A DNA stretch of 64,000 bases. Source: Rostrohypoxylon terebratum (taxonomy: Eukaryota; Ascomycota; Sordariomycetes; Xylariales; Hypoxylaceae). The notes beneath the pieces were generated by a model. It saw only the letters and a list, made by a program, of their open reading frames with translations. It did no database searches and was not told the DNA's origin. The stretch is from positions 186,001 through 250,000 of the forward strand of contig MU385877.1 of the NCBI GenBank assembly GCA_022497145.1. Reading direction: 5' to 3'. Within the stretch, counting starts at the first letter, position 1, and each line of letters opens with the position of its first letter. Of the stretch, positions 33,287 through 45,745 are shown one piece after another. The position numbers were made by a program, and so were the translations under genes.

Positions 33287-35401
33287 TCACAAACCACTAT
33301 CTATTTGATCCACGACGACCCACCTCGTGAACGCGTCCCATTCCCTGCATGTCTGCTGGACATCGGGCGGGATGTGGTAGAACGGTTTTCGGAGCGCGTC
33401 GGGTCGGAATAGCATCTGAGAGAAGAAGCCGGTGGAGGCGTGCCACGTCACGTGGCAATGGAAGGGCCACGCGCCGGGGTTACGCGATCCATCGAGTTGT
33501 ACGACGATGAAACCCCCAGCGACAACCATCTGGACGTCGCGACGCATGGGGTTGACAGTATCCAACACGGTCGTCTCTTCCGAGTAGTTCCCTGTCCCGG
33601 AAGCTAGAACGAACATGTTCATGCCGTGGATATGCATTGGATGGGCCCTATATTGATAGCTGGTTAGGGGCTATTATTGATATATTTGTGGTGTGCGGTG
33701 TCAGGAAAACTTACGCGGCTCCCGGGTTGTTTATTATGATCCGGACAGACGAATTGATGCCGTAGTTGATCACATTGTATGCTGGGTCGAATTCAGGGTG
33801 CATCCTGCCAGCCCGTAGGAGAGGAGGGTCGTTGTAGTCGACATGTGCGGAAACACCCTAGATTGATCTTGTCAGAACATGGCATCATTCTCAGAGTTAC
33901 GATAGAACTCTACTTACACCGAACTCCCAGAGGAAATTGCCGCTAGCATTAGTAGTGGTGCTGATGTCCAAGTGTTGGGTGAATGATGGCTCGGGCAGTA
34001 GCATAGGATAGTAGGGTTTAGTAAGAGAAAGATCGTCGTTGGCACAGTCACCTGGATCTGGCACATCCCACGGCGTACTCGTCGGCATGGAATCCTTATC
34101 GGCACCGTCGTAGTAAATAGCGGCAAGCGCCAATGGCTGCTTGGTGTTAGAACATGTTGTCAGATTGGAGCGCAACCAGAAGGTAGATCCCGGTTCAGCG
34201 TGGGCATGAACAAGAACGTCGGCCCTTTGCCCTACGCCAAGGGTGAGGACTTGAGTATCATAAGGTTCGATCGTAACGAAGTCGTTCGCGATTATCGTCA
34301 TATTGTGTCCGTCAATAGAAATACGCTGCGTGCCCTCTGCGCCCGAGTTGATGAAGCGGAGACGGTGAGTCTTGCTAGCCTGGAAGTTGAACTTCGATAA
34401 CCCGGCATTGTCTGTGCAGGTAGCCGTGTCTCCTTCCTCGACAGTAGAGCAGTCGAAGTTCATTTTCCCATTGATCAAGTTGTTGTCGGACCAGGTCCGG
34501 CCACTACTTCCGGGGGCCGTGACCTCCTTGACTACCGAGTAATAGTCATCATGCCACCAGTCTGTGATGAGATTAGCCAGCAATCTACGGTACCTTTGCT
34601 ATGGTCAATGCCTACCACTGACCATGATCGGGCCAAGGTCGATGTCGTAATCTACGTTTCTCGGACCATGTACGACGATTGGGCCGTGGAGGCCCCCGGC
34701 ATATTGGGCGCTATAATGTGAATGATACCATGACGATCCATAAAGCTCGGCTCTCATCTGCTCACATTGTTAGTCAACCTATACCGATCGATACTCAGTT
34801 ATATACTGGGTAGTAATCAAAAATATATATTACCCTGTATGTAAAGCTGTGCCCTGGAGGAATTGGGCATTGGGTCACCCCGGGTACACCATCCATCCAT
34901 GGGGTACCAGTCTGTAAGAAGCCGTGCCAATGAATCGTGGTACCTTCAGCTGGCTCTTCGGTGATGGAGTTGGTGACCTTAACCTCGATCCAGTCACCCC
35001 AATTGGCTTCGACCAACGGCCCAGGGAACTGATCATTAACAAGAAGCACTCGCTTCTCATACCCGTCCGGTGCAATAACACCTCGACTAATGTTGAAGTC
35101 ATATCTGCGAGTTATTCCGGTTGTTGGCGCATCGGTATAAGGGTTGCTCGTCTTGGCCTTCATGCTACCCCATGGGCAATCCAAACGTCCGTCACCTCGG
35201 CCATCATTGTTCAGCATCCAAAGCGGAAGGGTTGGAGCAAGAAAGGTGCCCCAGAACGATTTGCTAGAAGGAGATGATTAGGGACTATAACGCGTCTCGG
35301 CTGCTGGGGAAGTTTATATAAAAGTGAAGAGTATCTTACCCATTCTGCGCGCTAGACGAAAGCTCTCCAGCTAAGCTACAACAGGACTTGAGGAAACCCA
35401 T
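33287..35401 (-). CDS. Laccase-type multicopper oxidase
   Basis: Exons (minus) are 35401-35340, 35263-34834, 34757-34616, 34561-33918, 33857-33715 and 33647-33287, giving 593 aa with every junction in frame. All four copper-binding blocks are present: TTIHWHGFLQ, SWYHSHYSAQYAGGLHGP, HPMHIHG and WPFHCHVTWHASTGFF. The residue at the type-1 axial position appears to be Phe, which in known laccases goes with a higher redox potential. The protein ends exactly in DSGL, the C-terminal plug conserved in ascomycete laccases. Laccases oxidise phenols with oxygen and serve in melanin or other polyphenol formation and lignin attack. The first 35 residues (MGFLKSCCSLAG...) do not make a clear signal peptide, so localisation is uncertain. 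It closes the accessory stretch, tail to tail with the nor-1-like SDR. Confidence 0.92.
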
Positions 35402-37242
35402 TAGAAAATTAACGATCGGACGGCTTCAAAGAAGCCAAGAATATTAGGATAGTACAAAGCAGAACGAAAAAGGTTACATTAACCAACAAGAAACTATATG
35501 AGCAAATATCTGCAAGAGAGGATATCTATGCCATTATATGATTATGACCCGAAGAAGACAAGAATGGGCTTATTTTGCTGTGGCATGCCGTTCCGAGGGA
35601 GCTCATAAGTAAGCTTGAGACATGGATGCATTGCCGCGATACATCCCTAACCTGTGTCTATAACGCCTCATGGCTCTTGGGGTATTATGTATATTTTTAC
35701 TAGTAGGCGTCATTATCATTCTAGTTATCACCCATGCAATTTAATAATATGTCAACAAGGCGCTTCCAAAAATAAAGGATAGCTACATGGTAGCTATCGT
35801 CAGCTGGAATCCGGCTGGAGGATCGTAATCTTTAATGTCGGAAGACTGACGTGCTTGGTGGACCAGTGCCGCACATTGCAACTTGGACAAGAGCTCGTTG
35901 GCTATTGGTCAACCCTGGAAGCCACTGGCCCTTTTGAGAGCAGGACGAGGATTGTTGATTGCCGTGTTCTTGTCTTGTCAGTCACTTGGTCAGTGATTTT
36001 CGTAAGATATCGGGATATTTTATCGATAGTTGTTCAGGGATGTCTTGTCCCTCGGCCCGTGATACGTGCTGGACAGAGTATGTTTGAGACAAGCGCGCAG
36101 GTACATTGCATGTCGTTCCCCAAAGACTCGTGTTCATTTATGGAACTTGCTTCTGGCCTACGATAATATAAATATTCCAGAGTAAACAGACCCACACGCA
36201 AGCCAAACAATCTATATGCGCGCGGCTTACTTGTCATGCGAGGCCGAAATATTTGTAGAACCATGCAGACCCGAAGGTTGACTACATAAGTCATTAATAT
36301 CGCGAAGTCAGAAAGAGAACTGAAAGGAATGGGAATGGAAATTACGAGGAATAGTACAAGCACTAATACACTCGAATAGCGAGTAGCAATCGGATGGTCG
36401 GATAGTGGCAGAGAGCTCTCGCCTCAACGGCTGTCTGTTCCTGACCACCAAGTCCTTCGAGAAGTCCCTTGGCTTGATCCAATTTGAAAGGTCTCATGCG
36501 TCCCTGACTAAACCTGAAAAGACGACTTTATGTGGCGGCGTCGGAGATTCGATGGGGTAGACCATATTACTATGTTGACGGTAAATGTTGCACAAGGAAA
36601 AAGAAAATTCGGGAAAATAGGAAAATATAGGGCGAGGTAGCTCTAGAGAGCCGCTTCCGGTGCGATTCGAGGGAAAAAAACGTCTGCCTTCTTAATGCGA
36701 CTCAACTTCCTTGGTTTCTCTCAATACGCCGACCAATTTTTTCTTCTCCCGAGATCCATTCAGAATCCTAAGACCACAAAGCAATGCCCGATCGCCAACT
36801 TGGCTCATCCCCTATCTTTGAGAACTGAATACTTCACGTTGCCAGAAATGACCATTGATTGGTTATCTTTTGATTTTTTGTATTTTTTTGCTAAACTTCT
36901 TTTTGAAGTTGCGGTGTAGATAGCAGCTGTATGCTTCGGCGCCGCAGTAATTAAGTCATGTATGAACGGTCGGTATGGTACAACTTCGCAGTCAATACGA
37001 CACGTGTCGGTGTCTTCTAGATGCCCGTTATAAGACAAGATCCGTCACACATCAAGTCTACCTTGATAACGGCGGAGATTCCCCAAACGATAAGTTGGTC
37101 GCATCTCGGCTACGAACGGATTTCGTCTTGTCCAAGTGACCAAAAGACATGATATGATAAGCAGTTAGGTGAGATGGTCTCCGTCATGGTTAGATTTTTT
37201 TTGCGAGTTATTCACTGCCTTTAAGGGGGGGAGGGTTATTTA
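35402..37242. other. Intergenic region
   Basis: Laccase promoter on the left, Mgr2 3' flank on the right. The 75-codon plus frame at 36695-36919 and the overlapping frames at 35855-36363 show no family features. No repeat family stands out. Confidence 0.55.
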
Positions 37243-37827
37243 TTAATTCCGTGACCGATATGCGTCTGATCTTGGGGGCATGATGAAGGGTCGTCGCTGG
37301 GCTCGCGCAAACGCTTCAACCGCTATAGGCGATGCGTCCGTTCTTATGACACTTCCAATCGACATGAAAAAGCTGTCCGAGGTGGTCAGCTAGGAATTGG
37401 GCTAATGATGGCGCGACTCTATGAGAGGACGTACCCGAATGTTGCGCCAGATCCAAGCATGTATTGACCCAAGGTTCGAAATATGCCGTTTGGACCGGGG
37501 CCATATCTGAAGATGTTGACGGTGCCTATCCACCAATTGTAAGTCACAATGGCTTCGCAAATTCGAAATGGGGAAGAAGCAGACCGAAAATGAAGCCAAT
37601 GATAACACCGACAGCTACAGCAAGCATCAGTAAGAGTTGCTACCTAGCACCCGTCTAAATTTGATAGAATCACGTACTGCCGCCCATCATGGCTCCCATC
37701 TTTACTATCATGACAACAACGTTAGAAACAAACATCTACTCTTCAGCGACAACAATTATGGGCGAAACGAACGTTTGTCGATGGTGGAGGGGCCCTGGGG
37801 ACCACGGTTCGCTGGCATTGGCGGCAT
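37243..37827 (-). CDS. mgr2: Mitochondrial TIM23-complex subunit Mgr2 (ROMO1 family)
   Basis: Exons (minus) are 37827-37773, 37704-37678, 37614-37585, 37525-37435 and 37372-37243, giving 110 aa. No single exon is long enough to stand out as an open frame. The spliced protein reads as Mgr2/ROMO1: start MPPMPANRGP, then STIDKLKMGAMMGGTVG, GVIIGFIFGTVNIFRYGPGP, FRTLGQYMLGSGATFGFF and MSIGSVIRTD. These give two glycine-rich membrane helices as in the family (about 113 aa in yeast). Mgr2 sits in the inner-membrane TIM23 translocase, couples Tim21 and guards lateral release of preproteins. The gene has four introns of 59-68 nt in under 600 nt; the donor of intron 3 (GTCTGC) is weak, the others are good. 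A GCTTCGTA repeat lies just upstream. Confidence 0.93.
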
Positions 37828-39589
37828 CTTGCGCTGACTTGAATCTGCCGTGCGCTACAATCTACAATCAACAATCAAATATTCGGAATGGTGTAAGTGG
37901 ACGGCTTCGTGGCTTCGTGACTTCGTAGCTTCGTAGCTTCGTAGCTGGGTAGCTTGCGATACAAGGTTTTCTTCGAAATATACTAGTGTTCGCAGCGAAG
38001 TGGGATGTGGAAATCCAGCTGAATAGTGGGATAGTGGGACCCCTCTCTCTCCTTCTTGGAGATTTTGCGACTCTTCGTTTCGTTCTCGTTTCGTCTTGTT
38101 CCGAGGCTTTCTAAGGAATGATTTCATAAAAAAAAAAAGATCAGCCGTTGTAAAGCCGGGCATCTACGGAACTTGGAACTTAGTTGGCTGGTTGGGTCAG
38201 GGTGGGGTATTGTTTATCGATAAGGAAGAGAATACGTCGCTAAAACGTGACATGTTGGGAGGTCCGAGCGTCTGATAATAAGAGTTCGGGCGTTCCGCCG
38301 GTTCAAAGATTCATCACGTGATATGGGGTAGTAGCTTCGTCCCAGTTAAGTTGAAAGTACATCGCGTCGCATATGCAGTTGCTGTGCAGGAAAAGTACCT
38401 ACCTATTTAGGTACAAAAGGGAACCCTCAGCGTCTTCAGATGCCTAGCAGGGCATGTACTAGTACCTACCTAGTAATAGCCCTGGAGGTATGGATGGTAT
38501 TGACAATTGTACAGTATGTCAACGTTGTCAATGGAGACATCCAACGATCTGAGAAAAAAGGAGATCTGGAGATGGATCGACGAAATAACGTAAATGTACC
38601 TCCACTATATAGTATATACGATGAATTTATGAGGGCAGGAGAGTCAGCATTACTATAATCAGGGACTATAATACGTTGTTTAATATCAAGGAAGGTGCGA
38701 AATAAGAAATCAAAGTTGCGGCTCGCGACCGCCTTCGGTGTTGTAGGGTACTTCTAGTACTATTAAGGTTCTAATAGGTGTTCACTTATTCAAAGAGTCA
38801 AGACCGACCCAGCACTCCAAACCCCTTACAGCCTCTACGGCCCCCTACAGCCCCCTACAAGCGCCCCTAACACGTCAAGGTCAAGCTGTTCACCTGCAAA
38901 TTCGTGGAAGGATGTTTCGATGTTGCCACATTAAAAATTTGAGCTAAGGACGTAAAGCGCTTAGCGAAGTAACTTTGTAGCCGTACATACCTGTAACCTT
39001 AGCCAACACAACGACCCGTCTAACCTCTAGACCTCAACCTCCAAACCTTTACCTTTTCTTCTAATCGCCCAAAAGTAAGAAGGATTCACCGTTATTTTCA
39101 GACCACACGTCGACGGTGTGGCTGTCGGATTTCTCTTCTGACGTTTTGATGAGTCGCATGGTATGTTTTACCAACTTATTTTTCTCTTCGTCGCGCACAA
39201 ATCAAAATTTTGACTCAGCTTTTCGCCCCGGTGTACCCGTAAAAACATTCAATCAGCTTTATCCGTCTCGTCTTGTCTCGTCTCGTCTTCTGTCAACTTC
39301 AACGTCCCCCCCCCTTAAACTATTTAACTAATAGTATTATCCTGACTATAGACAACAATACCAATAAACGTCTTATTTCGTCTGCACGTCTGAATATTCT
39401 AAATATTCCGAATATTCTCGATCGCTTTCATCCGACCGTACGCATATTTTATTATACCTGAGGAGATTCGAGTCGCGTGCATGATCAACAGAAGGGGTCC
39501 GCTCAACCCCCCAACCCGACTCCTTCGCCCTCCGCTCCTCATCCACACACATCCATTCCATCTCGCAAATTTCTTCAGTAGTCTTCCTC
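37828..39589. other. Divergent intergenic region between Mgr2 and PRO45
   Basis: Shared promoter region. It contains a GCTTCGTA microsatellite (37903-37955), a TCTCGTCTTG-type pyrimidine tract at about 39264-39291 and a run of 9 C at 39306-39314 that probably belong to the PRO45 5' UTR. The 72-codon frame at 38440-38658 has no recognisable features. Confidence 0.6.
37903..37955. repeat. Imperfect GCTTCGTA tandem repeat
   Basis: About six copies of an 8-nt unit (GCTTCGTG/GCTTCGTA) lie roughly 75 nt 5' of the Mgr2 start codon. It is a simple repeat that may affect promoter spacing. Confidence 0.8.
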
Positions 39590-41944
39590 ATGACGGCTGT
39601 CGCGAGTCCGCCAACTTTTAATCAGCATAATCGGCCGGCATGGGGTATTAACGGCGGACACGCCGGTCAGATCAATCCTATGAATCCAGAAGAGTTGAAT
39701 CGAATGTTCATACATCGAAAGACTTTGCCGAGGACTAACTCGTCATCCTCTATCTCATCAACATCATCCGTATCTTCCACATCGACTTTAGCCACCACAG
39801 GCTCTCATACTAATGGAAATTCTTTGCCAACTTCCGGTGATATGGGCGCGTGGAGTAATGGTACCGGAAGTCGAAAACGCCTTCAACAACCAAAGGCCGT
39901 TCCATGGCCGCCTCCCAAACCAGATCCCCAGTCACAATCTGAATTTGTGAGGATGCCCGCCGGGCGTCCGCAGCTAGTTGCTGGTATGAATGGTTCAACA
40001 CCCATGCACTCGCCCTCCCCAGTATTGCCCTCGCAAGGTCTTATTGGAGCGCAACAGGCCATGCCTAGACCTATGACCGACTCCTTACCCGGTGGAAACC
40101 AACCCGTCCTATACCTTTTGTCACTAAACGGAACTTTCGAGCGCAAGACCATCTCCGTCCCCTTCTCCCCTGAGACCCTTAGGATTGGTCGTCAGACGAA
40201 CGCCAAGACAGTTCCGACGCCGGTGAATGGCTTCTTCGATTCTAAAGTTCTTTCGCGTCAGCACGCCGAAATTTGGGCCGATCGCCAAGGCAAGATTTGG
40301 ATTCGCGATGTCAAGTCTTCGAACGGCACTTTTGTCAATGGCACGCGGCTGTCGCAGGAAAATCGGGAATCCGAACCCCACGAATTACAAACTTCGGATC
40401 ATCTAGAGTTAGGTATTGACATCGTGAGCGAGGATCAAAAGACTGTCGTCCATCATAAGGTAGCAGCTAAAGTTGAACATGCGGGTTTCTTAAATCCTTC
40501 GAGTAGTCTTCTCGACATGAATTTCGGCGATCTTGATCCTGCTAATGGTTCAATGATGATGATGGGACAGCAGGGCGGCGTTCCTGTTCGGCCACGAAAT
40601 GGAAGTCAGGCTTCTATGGCGACCAATGGACGTCTTATTCAGAATGGAGGCATGATGGGGTCGCAGACGAATCTCATGAGCCATCAGCGAGGTCTGTTTT
40701 TCTCCCCGATCAGCACCGAGCAAATCGTCAAAAGATTACAGGTGAGTCACAAGTGCTCCGATCGCAGGGACCATATCTAACCCTTCTCCTAGCATGAAAT
40801 GCGGACCCAACGTCTTCAATCGCAAGATTTGGGTCGAACAAACCAATTTCTCCAAGGTCTCCTCACCAAGGATGACATCAAAGACAGCGAAAAGCCCGAG
40901 CCAGTTGAGCAACCCAAGTCACAGATTATCAATGGCAACGGAATAAATGGAAACATATCATTCAGATCCGACAAGAACAGGTTCTCCGACCCGCCAGCCC
41001 CTCCACCACAACAACCTTTACCTGAAAAGCCCGACGTCCCGTCCTTGAAACGGGGCATCACCGAACGCCCTAAAATTAACAATCAGAATATGTCACCAAT
41101 CCGCCAAGATGGAAACACAAGCCAGATCATACAATTGACGGAGGCTTTAAACAGTGCGAAGCGAGAAATAGAATCCCAAAGTTCACGTATGAGAGACCTC
41201 GAGGAAACTCTACAAAAAGAGCGCCAGGCACGAGAGCTTGCGGAGGAGTTAGCTAGGAGACTAGAAGAAACCGCCGCGGCCAAAACAAACGGTGCTCCTG
41301 TAAAATCAGAGACTCAAGAAACTGATCTCGAAGCTGCTTTTGAGCCACCAGCGGATGAATCATCCCCGTCAATTACGAACGGCGTAATAGACGAAAATGC
41401 GAAGGCAGTGCCTCAAGCAGAAGCCATCGAAGCGTCCGCAACTCACCTACACGCCCAGATAGAATCGATGGTCTTGGAAATGAAAGATCTACGACAACAG
41501 CTAGATACTTTTAAACAGCGGGCGGAGACTGCTGAAGCTGAGAGAGACGCCGATCGCAAGAGCCTTGCCGAGATGGCACTGCAAATTAGGAGAGATACTG
41601 AGGCCAGAGAAGCTGCAGCACGGGAAAAGGCTCTGATCGAATCTCGAGTCATCGGAAATCCCGACAAACCGAGAACAACGTCGAAGAACTCGCGTGCGGC
41701 ACTCAGAAAGTCCTCTACAGGCTTAACGTCAGACCTACCAAGCCCCAGCGAACTTGCTGACCAGCCAACACTTTCGAGAGCCAGCACCATAACACCTCAA
41801 TCAGCTGCACCTGGTCTTATGTCACATAACCAGGCATTAACTGACAGCATACCTTACGCGTCCATGATGGGAGTGGTCATCATCGGCATGGGCTTAATGG
41901 CCTATATCAACGGCTGGCAACCACAACCAAGACTCGAACGATAA
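39590..41944 (+). CDS. pro45: PRO45/SLMAP-type FHA protein of the STRIPAK complex, tail-anchored
   Basis: Exons are 39590-40741 and 40793-41944, giving 767 aa. After a disordered Ser/Pro-rich N-terminus there is an FHA phosphothreonine-binding domain at about residues 171-285, with the expected LRIGRQ, VLSRQHAEIW and KSSNGTFVNG motifs. The second half has a coiled-coil (QLTEALNSAKREIESQSSRM onward, and a second stretch with many Glu/Arg). A single hydrophobic helix sits at the C-terminus (YASMMGVVIIGMGLMAYING). This layout is that of SLMAP, Sordaria PRO45 and yeast Far9/Far10, membrane-anchored subunits of the STRIPAK phosphatase complex at nuclear envelope, ER and mitochondria. PRO45 is needed for fruiting-body formation and hyphal fusion in Sordaria. 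The FHA residues needed for binding are present. Confidence 0.92.
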
Positions 41945-43052
41945 ACCGCCTCCTATCTAGCAACCAGAAGACACCTATACTCGGTATCGTTATCAAGGCT
42001 GACAAGATGATACGACTCACCCTCTACACCTCAACGAATCTCAATTCCCTTTGTACCTACTCTATAATAAGTCCGATTGACCTCGTATCTTCGGATGCTT
42101 AGTATTCTTGTAACATGGCATTGATTTCGGAACAGGCGTTTAGGAAGCGGTAAGCGGTTATGCCAAGAAAGTCAAGAGTTATGGAATCTTGCTTCTGCCT
42201 TTTTTTTTATTACTTTTCTTTCCTGTGTCTACGGTACAAAGCATCAGGCGATCATTACACGGTCGACCCTTGGCCTCTAAGTTTCAAAGGGCTCATTTGT
42301 GATAGGATAGGGGAAAAAACGAAATAAGTCTATTCGAGATTGCCCTATTACAACATAGCGGCTTAGCAAAAAGTGCAATATTGTGCATTTCGCAAACTGT
42401 AACTTTGTTTCTACTAGGTAACCGGGTCCAGTCAAGTAAAGAAGCGGGAGGTAATGGGGGGGCATATCACCAAAAATGGGATCCCCCCTCTTAGAGGTAG
42501 CATGTACGGCTTGTATATTTGTGTGGACAATGAAACACTGTTTTATCTATTTAAAAAAATCATGCATGGGTACAACGTGTGGGCAGACGCGCGCGATCAT
42601 GTTTATGGCGATAGTGTTTTGATGACTCATATCCATGTGAAGGTCATCGCCATGCCAGCAGTGTGGGAAATTAAAATGGGGAAAGGGGTGAAACAATCCA
42701 CAGGTTTGATGAGGCTTCACTTCCTTGGGAATTCAGCATAAGATTAGCTATTACGTCTAGAGAACTAATAGCTAGATTCCTACTCCTGCGTCTGGCATCT
42801 TGCAATATCCACTGATATATGGATGTTGTTGATGGCTTGGGGTTAGACAACTTATGATATCCTGATATCTCAGATTTCGCGTCCAACGTTCAGATTCCAG
42901 TCCGAATACGACTTTCCTGTTTTCTGATAATTAGCATCTACTGTTGGTCGTAGAAGAGCGCTCTTCGGTGAGCACGGCGGGATTAGTATACATACCTAGA
43001 AGGTTTTCAGATGAAGAGAACTCCCACGCCAATTTCATCAAGGCCTGGCTTA
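41945..43052. other. Convergent intergenic region
   Basis: 3' flanks of PRO45 and the DUF6604 gene. The 95-codon frame at 42454-42741 has odd composition and no family features; I take it as chance. Confidence 0.55.
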
Positions 43053-45745
43053 TCAATCAGGTTTTCCCTGAGATTCAGAACCGCGCGAAAGCTCACGCGT
43101 TATGAATTTCTTCATGAACCCAGCAGCGTGTTTGAGTTGGCTACCGATGGCATCGACTTTGATATCGCCGTCCTTCGCTTTACTCCCGCGTTTCGCCTTA
43201 CGCTTGACGCGATCATGAGCAAGTGACTGGGCAAAGTTCTGTATCAGCATTCTGACGACTACCTCGACGCGAATAACGGCTCCCTTGCAACGATTCGTAG
43301 AGGTCCATGTGTACTCGACTCCTAGTTCGGTAGTGAGCTCGAGCCTCAGGGATTCCATGAGTCGATTGCAGGTGCGCGTGAGGTTGATGTAGTCGAACTT
43401 CATGTCTGGGAGCATGGCATTTATGTACTCTTCGACGCGATGCAGGTCATTTATCAATTTCATCTCTCGTTTGTCTTCTTCCGTAGTACTAGACGCTGGT
43501 GGTGGCCTGTCGGATGCTTGCCTAGGTCGTTTACGCGTCTTCTCGTACCGTATACCCTCCTCCTCAAGTCTATGGATCATCCTCGGAAAATCAATCTTGT
43601 GCTCGAAATACTCTCGTATTATCAGCGACGTAGCCGTAGGTTGCAGTTTGCACGACTGAGGACCAGATCCGAACAAAGCGCCGCGGAGTTTGCCCTTTAT
43701 CGACAGTCCCATCCTGTAAGTGAACCGTCTTGACGCTGCTTTCGGCGTCGTGGGGATATCGTTGGCAAAGATGGTGTTCTTCTGGAGTTGTATGACTCGA
43801 TCCATCTCAGGCCAGGATACATCCAGCCCGGCGAGCTGTCTGGCGGCATTGTAGATATGTGCTGCGCAGAAGATAGAAAAGTGAAAGTCGGCTAGCTGGG
43901 TTTCAAGCAATTCCGACATCGTGATCAAGTCCAAGATTGCCGTCCCGCCGTACAGTAAATTGTTATCGAGCATGAACGTAGTTGATTCGTGGGGCCAGAT
44001 GACGTCCTCTTCCTTTCCCTTTTCCTTTTCTTGACGTCCTAACTTCGAAAGTGCAATAATCCTAGGTCTGAAATTGACCCAATATGCCTGATCGGTCAAC
44101 TCGTACATTGTTCTCATCTCAATTCGGCACACCTTTGCCTCAAGAAAGTCAGGAGTCTCAAGGTCTAATCCCAGCCTAGAGTCGTATTCTGGAAAGCCGT
44201 ACCTTTTCGCATAGGAAGTGGCCTCCTTTGGCAGTACTATTGAGTTATGTAGGGATGTGCCACAGACTTCGCACATATCAAGCATTACCCTAGCAGCGAA
44301 GGCAGATGCTAAGCTGACTCTGTTCCGTTGCCATATCGGACGGAGGGCATCATGGAAGATATCGTAAAAGGGCAGAGTGGGCTTGTTAAAATCGATGTCG
44401 GAGACGTCTTTCTCCGTGCCATTGGGGTCCGAGTGAACAACATTAGTGACCGAAAGGCCCTCTATCAACCTCATCTCGTAATAGAAATGTTTGAGAATCT
44501 GATCTTCCTTTAAACCCTTCTGGACTCGCGGAGTATTGAGCTTCTCTGGAGAATCCCTGTAGTGCTCTGAGAGAGGCGCGAAAGGGCGCGTAAGATCAAA
44601 TTCTGCCGGTTCGGGCACTGACGGGCGCTGGCGAAGGTCCATCAGTGTGAGCCCAAGCGGTTCGAAAAGTAGCTCGTCGAGATCGTCCGAGGATTTGTCA
44701 AGACTCGCTATTCTGCCATCCGGCGATTTAAATAAGTTGTAATAGGTGCCGTAGGCACCAAGGTCTGTCAATACTTCCCCAAAAGGGGGATAGACATGGG
44801 CGGCCATATCAGCCAATTCCAGGGCGTCCTCCTCAGCTTTCCGAATGAGATCGATTGCCATAGCAATAGATAGTGTTGCACTTGCAAGGCATATCTCGCC
44901 AGTTACGAGTCTGCGGAATACGAGATATGTCTCTTTTCGGGCAACATGCAAGTCATGGAAGAGGGAGACAAAGGCGAGATCTGTTTGGGCAATCATTGGT
45001 CTGAGGTTGGAGAGAAATTTGTCTTCTCTAGAGGTATCGGGAAAATTGCCTTCGTTGACGAGAGTGTCCGGAATATCTGGAAAATCTGGTGCGGATAAGT
45101 CCTCGACTTCAAGACAATCGAATATATTCCTAGGTATCATCAATTAGTTTTGAAAAATTCTTATTCTAGCAGCGCGACTTACCTTTTCGCCAACCCGTCA
45201 TCTTGGTTGATCTCGTTGTCTGAGGGCTTCTTCGGACGGCTTTTATCATATTGTCCCCGGGCTAGGCAGGTTGCTTTTTTCATCACGTCAATGAAGTGAT
45301 CGTGAGATTTCAGCTCGTCATCGGAACAGGATTTAGTGGCTTTATACCACCGAGAAAAACGCTCTCTGGCCTTGATAGAACGCTGCAGAGCCTTCCATAT
45401 ATTAAAAGGCATCAGTTTCTCCTTTTCTCCAGTGATGGCTCGGTCGACGAGCTCAATTTGTTCCCCAACTTCAGCTACCGAAAGTACGTTCGTGGAAGCA
45501 CTCTTTCGAGCCTCTTCCAATAATTCCTTGGCTTTCAATTCTTCTGCTTCCCTGGCCTTCTTTCGCACCTTTCCCTTGAGCCGGGATGATGATATAACTG
45601 TTATCGTCATTGTCCCCATAGCCCCTTTTCGTTCTTGATGCGACTTCCAGCCACATCTCTCAGATGATTGACTAAGCCATGAGAGAAACAGATTGGTGTC
45701 GTTCTTGTATGAACGGTACGCACTAGCTAGTGTATCTTCCATCAT
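43053..45745 (-). CDS. DUF6604-type large fungal protein
   Basis: Exons (minus) are 45745-45183 and 45129-43053 (53-nt intron with an ACTAATTGAT branch), giving 879 aa; a second ATG follows directly. The N-terminus (LASAYRSYKNDTNLFLSWLSQ) has the Tyr-Lys-x-x-Thr-x-x-Phe-x-x-Trp-Leu pattern that opens the fungal DUF6604 family, followed by a basic helical stretch (SRLKGKVRKKAREAEELKAK) common in that family. The remainder is a long alpha-helical region without transmembrane segments, a basic stretch near residue 705 (KTRKRPRQASDRPPP) and a lysine-rich tail (VKRKAKRGSKAKDG). Function is unknown in the family. Members are common and variable in number in Pezizomycotina. Confidence 0.82.

Noticed and set aside
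36695..36919. 75-codon frame with a hydrophobic end
   Set aside because: The apparent membrane segment comes from a T-rich stretch; no family match and no splice partners.
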